Positions 58,901-64,000 of a stretch of 64,000 nucleotides of DNA are shown one piece after another. Position 1 is the stretch's first letter. Every line of letters begins with the position of its first letter. Under the pieces are notes generated by a model. It did no database searches. It was given only the letters and a program-made list of their open reading frames with translations, and was not told the origin of the DNA. Origin of the DNA: Corallium rubrum (Eukaryota; Cnidaria; Anthozoa; Scleralcyonacea; Coralliidae); assembly GCA_964035015.1 (NCBI GenBank), contig OZ036005.1:3934714-3998713 (forward strand). The letters run 5' to 3'. The translations under genes and the position numbers were made by a program.

Positions 58901-59103
58901 TCATATTCTTCAAATTGGAGGTCTTTCGATTTAAGGGAAGTTAACGACAATTAGCTGACTACATAATTATTCTGATAATCCTGTTTAACCTTATACAAAA
59001 ATAATTGACAAATCTTACCATTCTCCTCAACGGTTTGTGCCGATAGGCAATACTCTTTCAGAGCGATGAAAACGAGCAGCGCAAAAAAGTAACGTGCAGT
59101 CAT
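46682..59103 (-). CDS. Secreted von Willebrand A domain-tyrosinase protein (six-exon model)
   Basis: Model: 59019-59103, 55345-55407, 54605-54833, 52849-53168, 48108-49001, 46682-46914, joined on the minus strand (1,824 nt, 607 aa). Junctions are GT-AG; all are phase 1 except phase 2 between the two vWA exons. Layout: signal peptide (1 to about 22), Tyr/Gly/Arg stretch (about 29-49), vWA domain (about 50-232; [24 protein letters not shown], and LTNGVS where Asp is usual), Cys-rich knot and tyrosinase domain (233-530; CuA DHRTMF, NIH, LPWHRWF; Cu[16 protein letters not shown]), basic tail (531-607). All six copper His are present. vWA domains bind matrix proteins, so the enzyme may be docked in matrix (inference). 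The 3.6-kb first intron is the least certain step. Confidence 0.78.
46966..47430 (+). mobile_element. tRNA-derived SINE interrupted by a 5S-derived SINE
   Basis: The outer SINE begins ggagtcccaatagctcagtg (A box) and resumes at about 47350 with gggttcgattcccggttggg (B box) and cagtcagaaaacttttctct. An uninterrupted relative is at 56486-56600. The insert (about 46987-47345) is, on the minus strand, a 5S-headed SINE with gttagtacttggatgggtgg; its body recurs at 58045-58505. Lies in intron 5 of tyrosinase 2. Confidence 0.75.
47738..48073. mobile_element. Non-autonomous element, copy 1 (ggagccgcggctccccc family)
   Basis: Left end agggacgtggccaggatttt, right end cctggctacgtccctg, with ggagccgcggctcccccggc near the right end. 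An inverted copy lies at 56611-56966, and related ends (gtagcgtagccagggt) near 63580. Confidence 0.7.
48108..49001 (-). CDS. Tyrosinase 2, exon 5 (complete tyrosinase domain)
   Basis: Acceptor cttgttttag, donor aaag/gtttgt. Begins [20 protein letters not shown], carries both copper sites and ends STVYQALKG. CuA and CuB are in one exon: the bases encoding [12 protein letters not shown] run through where tyrosinase 1 has its 689-bp intron. Confidence 0.93.
49363..50527. mobile_element. MITE with a large (CACACT)n array inside
   Basis: Left end gagacattaacgtctgtatt then ctaaaagctcac; right end gtgagcttttaaaatacagg then cgtaattgtctc, its inverse. A second inverted repeat lies at 50290-50470 (gagcctccaccctcactgag and its mirror). 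The array at 49400-50270 is CACACT with CACGCG/CACTCG variants. Confidence 0.7.
49400..50275. repeat. (CACACT)n hexanucleotide array
   Basis: About 140 units, with ACACTC, GCGCAC and GCACTC blocks toward the right. In intron 4 of tyrosinase 2. Frames through it (repeating SV or CE) are not genes. Confidence 0.97.
50528..51133. other. Non-coding
   Basis: AT-rich intron sequence. The open frame at 50761-50988 has no recognisable domain. Confidence 0.4.
51134..51857. mobile_element. MITE with agggaccgttcattatttat ends
   Basis: Perfect mirror at the right end (ataaataatgaacggtccct). Inside each end there is a G or C homopolymer (51156-51173; 51798-51813) followed by atgggtgagaaa and its mirror. 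About 0.72 kb, non-coding. Confidence 0.8.
51858..52848. other. Intron 4, remaining part
   Basis: Non-coding. T- and G-rich runs at about 52210-52260, and a gattttttgagattttttgg-type repeat near 52550 that is shared with 56260-56400. No gene is seen. Confidence 0.5.
52849..53168 (-). CDS. Tyrosinase 2, exon 4 (vWA, C-terminal half)
   Basis: Acceptor cattctcag, donor gcag/gtaagg. Starts in phase 2, completing the codon left by exon 3 to read [25 protein letters not shown] is the strand with the usual MIDAS Asp, here Asn. Ends VTRLLEAG. Confidence 0.85.
53458..53815. repeat. (CTCTA)n and (CCCT)n arrays in intron 3
   Basis: Degenerate CTCTA/CCACG units, then about 38 CCCT units with one interruption, then about 20 CTCTA units. 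Confidence 0.95.
54185..54590. repeat. CTCTACTCCACTC-type array in intron 3
   Basis: Degenerate array of ctctactccactc and cctttactcc units, ending about 15 bases before the exon-3 donor (minus strand). Confidence 0.95.
54605..54833 (-). CDS. Tyrosinase 2, exon 3 (vWA, N-terminal half)
   Basis: Acceptor tttacag, donor tcac/gtaagt. Encodes [15 protein letters not shown] with the MIDAS DxSxS motif, and [16 protein letters not shown], typical of the second vWA strand. Starts in phase 1, ends in phase 2. Confidence 0.85.
54895..55255. repeat. 17-bp minisatellite in intron 2 (gattaagtgcctccccc)
   Basis: About 21 units with gattaa/gatgaa/gattac variants, filling most of the 511-bp intron between the Tyr/Gly exon and the vWA exon. 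Confidence 0.95.
55345..55407 (-). CDS. Tyrosinase 2, exon 2 (Tyr/Gly/Arg-rich)
   Basis: Acceptor ggatag (weak pyrimidine tract), donor attag/gtaagc, phase 1 at both ends. Encodes [20 protein letters not shown]. Composition and position match exon 2 of tyrosinase 1. The weak acceptor lowers confidence in the 5' edge. Confidence 0.6.
   Translation of the reverse strand, partial: QRKSQCNMDIMDIMEDQERD
55505..55720. repeat. GTT/GGT- and TTGTGC-rich array in intron 1
   Basis: Imperfect gttggtggtggtggt and cttgtgcttgtgctt tracts. Confidence 0.85.
55721..56485. other. Intron 1, non-coding
   Basis: Includes the gattttttgagatttttgca repeat (56260-56400), shared with 52550, and a nearby ggtgtactagatttgttggag block. 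No gene is seen. Confidence 0.45.
56486..56600 (+). mobile_element. tRNA-derived SINE
   Basis: ggagtcccaataactcaatg (A box), ggcttcgattcccggtttga (B box), then cagtcatatgacttttctct and gcagcagtaattcgacc. This is the uninterrupted version of the SINE at 46966. Confidence 0.8.
56611..56966. mobile_element. Non-autonomous element, copy 2 (inverse of 47738-48073)
   Basis: Starts cagtggcgtagccagggggg, contains ggagccgcggctccccc, ends cctggctacgccactg, so it has a perfect 16-base terminal inverted repeat, cagtggcgtagccagg. Lies in intron 1 of tyrosinase 2. Confidence 0.8.
56967..58020. other. Intron 1, non-coding
   Basis: AT-rich. An inverted pair at about 57510-57600 (gcgagcggtctggaacgcga, tgagcggtccggaatccgct) is a direct rather than inverted repeat. 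No gene is seen. Confidence 0.4.
58045..58505 (-). mobile_element. 5S-derived SINE
   Basis: Minus-strand 5S-like head aagttaagcccgcggttcga and gttagtacttggatgggtat near 58430-58470. The body is shared with the insert at 46987-47345 (gacgcagatcaacgtg, ggaggaaaaccggagaaccc). The copy has an internal insertion near 58138-58225. Confidence 0.7.
58506..59018. other. Intron 1, 5' end, with one dispersed repeat
   Basis: A copy of the gacg.ttaaaatcgtctgg motif lies at 58730-58860. Otherwise nothing is seen. Confidence 0.5.
59019..59103 (-). CDS. Tyrosinase 2, exon 1 (signal peptide)
   Basis: The ATG at 59103 opens a signal peptide ([19 protein letters not shown], likely cleaved after LSA), then QTVEEN. 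Donor aatg/gtaaga in phase 1. A TATA-like ATAAATAT lies about 45 bases upstream (59144-59152). Confidence 0.65.
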
Positions 59104-59143
59104 CGTGACCTGCAGAAAGACTGAAAAGAAAAACCCCGAGCAC

Positions 59144-59152
59144 AAATATTTA
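59144..59152 (-). promoter_or_regulatory. TATA-like box candidate for tyrosinase 2
   Basis: cataaatatt on the minus strand about 45 bases before the start codon. Weaker match than the box of tyrosinase 1. Confidence 0.35.
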
Positions 59153-60347
59153 TGACTGTAACCGGCTTCAAATGCAAATTGAGGGGAACCTAGTAAATTC
59201 ATTTTCAGCTTTCTCTTTGTGTATTTGTTATTCTAAAAATCTTTATATGTATATTTTCAAGGCGCCTCACTTCTTGTTGACATTGAGTGGGGGAGCGGAA
59301 ATATCGTTCTGGAAGAGGATTTTAAGTTTGCTAAGGAAAAAAAGCATTTCTTTGAATGAGGATACTAATTAAAAAAAGGATGCACTCCTGCATGCCTTAA
59401 CCAGCCAAAAACAGCCTCTTTGTCGTTTTACTTTGTCTAACGCTGGATGATTTTACTCGTCAAAGGGAGAACCTTCGACATCCTAAACAGCATTGGTTGA
59501 CATGATGTGATTAACCCACTCCGAATCAGGCATTTTTGCCCGCTGAGCCAAAAACAGCGCCTTTATTGTTTTACGTTGTAACTTTGTCTTATAAACGTCA
59601 ATTTAACTTGTTGAAGGAAGAACCCCCAGTAAGCAGCAATTAAGAGCTAAATATGCATTTCTATGAAAAATTAATAGACATGAACTCATTCCTGTCCGAG
59701 GGCTTCCCCAGAGGTGAATAAAAAAAGAGTTAACGTTTCTGTTGACATTGGAGCAATAAAAATTCTTAAAATATTGTTGACGTTTAGTTCTTCAACCCGA
59801 CCAATTTATTTCATGACGTTCGTTGAACAACTTCCTGCTTAGAAATTGGTATTTGACTAATAATCATATTTTCTATTATGTAAAAAAGTAGAGTGCTGCA
59901 TAGTCAGGGTTTTGGATAGAGCAAAGCGAAAAGGTGGTAAAGTGCGGAGATTATTTTGATAACAAAATACTGACGTTTTGAGCGAGGCCTTTCATCAGAG
60001 TAAAATGTAATGACCAAAATTAATCTCGGCAGCGGTTTACCAACTTTTCACTTTGCCATATTTCTAGGAGGGGTGCAACTAGGGAGGGGGTGGGGGAGGT
60101 GGTGGGGGCGGTTGCAACCCTGCCCTTTTTGTGAGACCTCTAATACTAGGTTAGACATTAGATAAACAAATAATTAATCGTCTGTTGTAGTACACAATAC
60201 AATTCTCCGCAAATCTGGCGAGACTCAGAGCTTCAGTCTCGTACCCAGTTTGTAATATGCTACACGAAGATTTTCCTAAAAACAACCGCTTTTCTAAATT
60301 TGTGGGCTCAGCTTCCGAGTGCCGTATAGTAAGGTGTCAAAAAGTGT

Positions 60348-60378
<31 letters not shown>

Positions 60379-60990
60379 CAGTAGTGGCAATTAGTGACCG
60401 CATTCAGCTCGCGATGCGGGATGGCGTGTACATTTTAGCACAGTAGCCGGTAGGGGGGTCCGAAATCTAGAACCTCGGAAACACCATTTGCAGCAATTTG
60501 AGCGAACTTTTTCATCTAATTCCACAGCGAGTATAGTTGACATTTTACTGTAAAGAAATTATCACACCAACATGCCCTACAGGTTGCCAAAATCCAGCTC
60601 TATAATATTCAAACGCATAACATGGGTGGAAGTTCAACAGTTCAAGTTTCTTGTTTTCTTCCAAAAACTCTTTAGTCATAACCTTGAAATTTTATTATAA
60701 TTAAACAATATCTTCCTAACATTTTGAAAAAAAGTACTATAATTTGTAATGTTTGCCATTAAATGTTTACTGTTTTGTATGGTAACAATGTTTTCCTCTG
60801 AGGCGACTCAGTAATTTTGGTCACGTGGAACTTAGATCAATAACTTATGGAATCGAATCGATGGAAATCCTGAGCAAAACGATCAAGTACCTTATCTTTA
60901 ATTTTGTGAAGATCTGTGAACAACTGTAGCAGCAAAGTATTCTTGGCGTTCGTCTTGGGTTAGCTATGTCGTAACTCGTCCCCAGTTCAT
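59153..60990. other. Non-coding, dispersed repeats
   Basis: Minus-strand copies of the gacgagtaaaat motif at 59395-59500 and 59515-59640. A hairpin-like pair aacaaaatactgacgttttg (59962) resembles the MITE at 34682. A (GT)n(G)n run lies at 60343-60378. No gene is seen. Confidence 0.55.
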
Positions 60991-60994
60991 TTAC

Positions 60995-61197
60995 CAAGCT
61001 ATGCATGTAAAGCCAGGAGGAAACCAGAGTACCGAGGGAAACCTGTGGTGTTTGGTAGAGTCAAACTGGAAACACTCTTCTCACATGCGGCCAAGGTGAA
61101 ATTCTCAATCAGATAACTGCATGCTGAGAGCAGGAATCGAACCCGGGTCGCTGAGTGGAAGGCATATGCGCTAATCACTGTACCACCAACTACTTAC
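60995..61197 (-). mobile_element. tRNA-derived SINE (same family as 18190)
   Basis: On the minus strand ggtacagtgattagcgcata (A box), cgacccgggttcgattcctg (B box) and gagaatttcaccttggccgc. Confidence 0.8.
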
Positions 61198-61344
61198 ATC
61201 GTTAGTTCACCCAACTTCGCTATTCGTTCTTGCTTTATTTATACCTATCTTTGAGGCTTCTAATTCCCTATTTAAATCATACATTCCGCTCTCGTATACA
61301 TTCTCTCCGCCTTTTTGTGTGCTCACGAAAAAACATTGGATTGC

Positions 61345-61447
61345 ATATAATAGTAACAGTAACAGTAACAGTAACACTGGACCAATGAGGGATGGCCCTT
61401 TGACTAGATCTCTAGTCGGGATAACAACAGTTTAGATATAACTGATT
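61345..61447. repeat. (AGTAAC)n and a SINE-tail unit
   Basis: Four AGTAAC-like units, then actggaccaatgagggatgg and a tail like that at 25317. Confidence 0.65.
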
Positions 61448-61567
61448 AAAGAAATACCAAATGGTTTTCCGTGTTTGGATACTCTGATCCAAACACGCGG
61501 GAAATTGCGAGACTGGAGCAAGCTTAGTAGAAAAAACAGGAAATTAATATTGACATACAAACTCATC

Positions 61568-61737
61568 AGGCCGTTCATATGAGGTGGGCTAGCTCGGTTA
61601 TACTGGCCTGAGATTTTATGTCACGAAAATCTTTCTTTGACTACAAAAAGAAAGATTTTCGCGACACAAAGAAAGATTTTCGTAACATATAAATCAGCCC
61701 GGTATGACCGGGCCAGCCCGCCTTGTATGAACAGACC
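61568..61737. mobile_element. MITE related to the ends of 30046-32212
   Basis: Left ccgttcatatgaggtgggct; right gcccgccttgtatgaacaga. The inner agatttt.tgtcacgaaaat is mirrored by attttcgtaacatataaat. Confidence 0.65.
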
Positions 61738-61814
61738 AGTTTCCCCGTTTACGTCACAAACTTCCTTCCCTAATCAATAGTCCCATGGTTAAGTTTTTCT
61801 CAGGATTTAGACAA

Positions 61815-62015
61815 AGGACTGTTTATACGAGAGCTGTTAAGACGCGGCTAACACAGGACGCACCTTATTTAAGACGCGAAACACTCGTATAAAGGATACA
61901 AAGACTTATGTTCGCGTCTTACGCAAGCCGCGGCTTGTTCAAAAACGCCGTTGATAAATGGGTCAGTTCGCGGCTTATGTAAGTCCTTTCTTAAGTCTCT
62001 CGTATATAAACGGCC
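61815..62015. mobile_element. MITE with gtttatacgagag ends
   Basis: gactgtttatacgagagctg at the left, tctctcgtatataaacggcc at the right; inner aagacgcg/cgcgtctt mirrors. Confidence 0.6.
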
Positions 62016-62252
62016 CTAATATTCTCAATAAAGCATATATAAACACTGCGAGCCAGTATTTTGTAGAGAGCACAGTGAAAAGATGGCAAACTGACAAGAC
62101 TTTTAGTGATTTGATTTATGATTCCTTTCATTTTCGTGAAATAATATATACACGAGACAAGAGACAACAGGGTTATAACGCCTTAATAAAGGTCTCATAC
62201 CTTTAGCACTGAAAACTAACTACTTATTGACCGAGCGTGAAGTCTGTACTAC

Positions 62253-62325
62253 AGTGAAATATCGGACCGATGTTTTTTAGTATGTTTTTTTAAAAAACAG
62301 AGGTCCAGTATTTCACTATAGTGCA
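62253..62325. repeat. Short palindrome (cagtgaaatatcggaccgat)
   Basis: ctacagtgaaatatcggacc is mirrored by ggtccagtatttcactatag around an A/T centre. Confidence 0.65.
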
Positions 62326-62397
62326 GATCGAACAAACAAGGTCAATAACAAGAAGTTTTTGTTATATAGCCGGGTTTTTGCTGGTGTTACTCTATTG

Positions 62398-62742
62398 CAC
62401 ACGTAAAAACGCACAAGCTGTTACAGACCTGCAAGCAAGTTGTTACAAGGCTGTTCAACAGGCTGTCACCGTCATGTGTTCGCACTGGCAGTCCCAGTCT
62501 GTTAACATGTCTGTAACAGGTTGTTGACAACTTGTAACAAGGCTGATGACTCCAACAGACTGATGACAAGTTGTTCCAACAACCTGTTACCACTCTGCAC
62601 TCAACAAGTTGTTAACAGATTGATGCTAACAAGGTTGTAGCAACTTCTTGAATGAACAGCATTGTTACAACTTGTTCCCAGCCTTGCTACAAGCCTGTTG
62701 CGAACACATCCTGTTGACAAGCTGTGAGATTTTTACGTGTGT
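62398..62742. mobile_element. MITE with cacacgtaaaaac ends and internal tgttacaa repeats
   Basis: The ends cacacgtaaaaacgcacaag and gtgagatttttacgtgtg are inverse. The interior is a degenerate array of acaacttgttgacaa-like units in both orientations, self-complementary along its length. Confidence 0.75.
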
Positions 62743-63570
62743 AAGACTGCTATTGCTTCATTTATGGTCACGTGGCATTAGATGAATCAAATGTTTCCCG
62801 CGCGGGCAATATATTGCAACAATTGTTGCCTACTCAGGCAATACCTAAACCAAGTAAAAATCCAACGAAAACCCAGCTATATAAAGCACTTAATGTCTGA
62901 TCGGGAAACATTTAGTTTTGCTTTCCCTCGAGTCTCGATGTTTCCCTCGACTTCGTCTCCGCAAACATTTAGACTCGGGAAAACAAAACTAATTGTTACC
63001 CTCGTGACCAGACATTATAAGTGTATAATTATATTGCCTTGCTAAAATAATTATTTAACTTAAAATTATCAGAGACATGAAAACGCCATTGCAAAACTCA
63101 CAAGGTTTTGTTTAACAGATATTTGTTATTTTTATTCAGAGCGAAAAAAAAACCCAGATAAACAAAGATATTTTGTTTGATTTCTTTAGTTCTTCGTTAA
63201 TTAATCAAACTGCATTTGTAATTGGGTTCTTTATCTCTGATAAAGTAAGCTTTTCGTTTATTTCGGCTCTGAGCGGGCGGATACGGGAAATACCGGTATC
63301 TGACCGCTTGTGAACCCATCAGATTGCAGGATTTCCGTATTCGGACCTCTCATGCCGCCACTGCCTTATAATAATTAGACAACAAGTCCGAGTTTTTTAT
63401 ATTAAGCTGAGTTGAGGGCGAAGCCGAGTTGACTATCTGCTCGTACTCGTAAAATGACGAGGGCGATTTTCAGATAGTTAATTCCTTTTTGTTTGCAGAA
63501 GTCTCCCCATGTATATAAGGTGGATTAGTTCGATGGTATATGGTAAACAATTTCTCACAAAACACGAGAT
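62743..63570. other. Non-coding
   Basis: Imperfect palindromes near 62790-62890 and 62890-63020 (cgggaaacatttagttttgc against tagactcgggaaaacaaaac). No gene is seen. Confidence 0.45.
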
Positions 63571-63574
63571 TGTA

Positions 63575-63780
63575 CTCAGTAGCGTAGCCAGGGTTGATCA
63601 ATTGGGCGGGCACGAAGTGGCATTTCTAAAGAAGGGAGTAGCATGCCCCTGAAAATTTATGAAATTTAGGGGTTTAGAAATGCCATTTCCTGCATTTTAG
63701 GGAAAGAATTTGTAGAATTCTGAAGATTATATAAAATACGAAAATTAAATATTTACATTATTTTTTTGGAGGATTGCAGC
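63575..63780. mobile_element. Partial element of the gtagccagg family
   Basis: cagtagcgtagccagggttg and gaaatgccatttcctgcatt match the copies at 47738 and 56611. The right end is absent or decayed. Confidence 0.55.
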
Positions 63781-64000
63781 AAACGTTTTAGTCAGTTTGA
63801 TTATGTATTTATGTGCATACAAGTAGAAGAAGAAGAATCTTTATTACCATAATTTTTTAAAATTAATTAATTAACAAGAAGAATATTGAACTTTTTTTTT
63901 GGTAAAAAGCCAACTAAAATAGTCAAAAGACTAGCCTGGTTAGTTGGCTTTCTATATTAATAACAACTAATTAAGAAATTAACCGTTTGGAGAGAAGGTA

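Overview
The window looks like a piece of a metazoan nuclear genome, most likely a cnidarian and probably an anthozoan (coral or sea anemone). The reasons are spliced genes with GT-AG introns, AT-rich non-coding DNA, intronless divergent class A GPCRs in a local family, secreted tyrosinases, tRNA- and 5S-derived SINEs, many short inverted-repeat elements (MITEs) and very long simple-sequence arrays. No prokaryotic gene organisation is present. Species assignment is inference.

Layout. (1) 1-17,000: a local GPCR family. Two intact intronless 304-codon receptor genes (1083-1997 and 14544-15458, both +) bracket an inverted copy broken by two frameshifts (about 9048-9963, -). Three receptor relics also lie here (about 62-215, 10515-10800, 13733-13900). 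The flanks are segmentally duplicated: 2263-4930 resembles 11840-13585. (2) 18,530-33,186, minus strand: a six-exon secreted tyrosinase whose exons join in frame (496 aa): signal peptide, Tyr/Arg-rich segment, Thr/Pro linker, tyrosinase CuA and CuB, basic tail. Each intron contains a different large simple repeat. (3) 24-35 kb: MITE-rich DNA, a LINE reverse-transcriptase fragment and SINE tails, mostly inside the long first intron of that gene. (4) 35.5-45.45 kb: a 17-19 bp minisatellite interrupted by a 7,115-bp, almost fully palindromic element (37376-44490). (5) 46,682-59,103, minus strand: a second six-exon secreted tyrosinase (607 aa) that also carries a von Willebrand factor A domain. 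(6) 59.1-64 kb: SINEs, MITEs and short dispersed repeats, with no gene I can support.

The 7.1-kb element is the most unusual object. It has about 2.5-kb inverted arms that each carry the same three small ORFs, a single central ORF encoding a C2H2 zinc finger plus a Walker A/B ATPase of packaging-ATPase type, 5'-AGT...ACT-3' termini and a candidate 6-bp target duplication (GAGGAG). This fits a Polinton/Maverick- or adintovirus-related element, but polymerase, integrase, protease and capsid genes are absent and the coding arms are far longer than usual terminal repeats. The arms also carry telomere-like TAACCCTAA motifs and inverted polypurine arrays.

The two tyrosinase genes are tandem paralogues. 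They share tail and phase-1 exon structure, but one has a vWA module where the other has a Thr/Pro linker, and one has an intron between CuA and CuB that the other lacks. Exon models were built by hand from reading frame and splice-site phase, so they are good hypotheses rather than proven transcripts.
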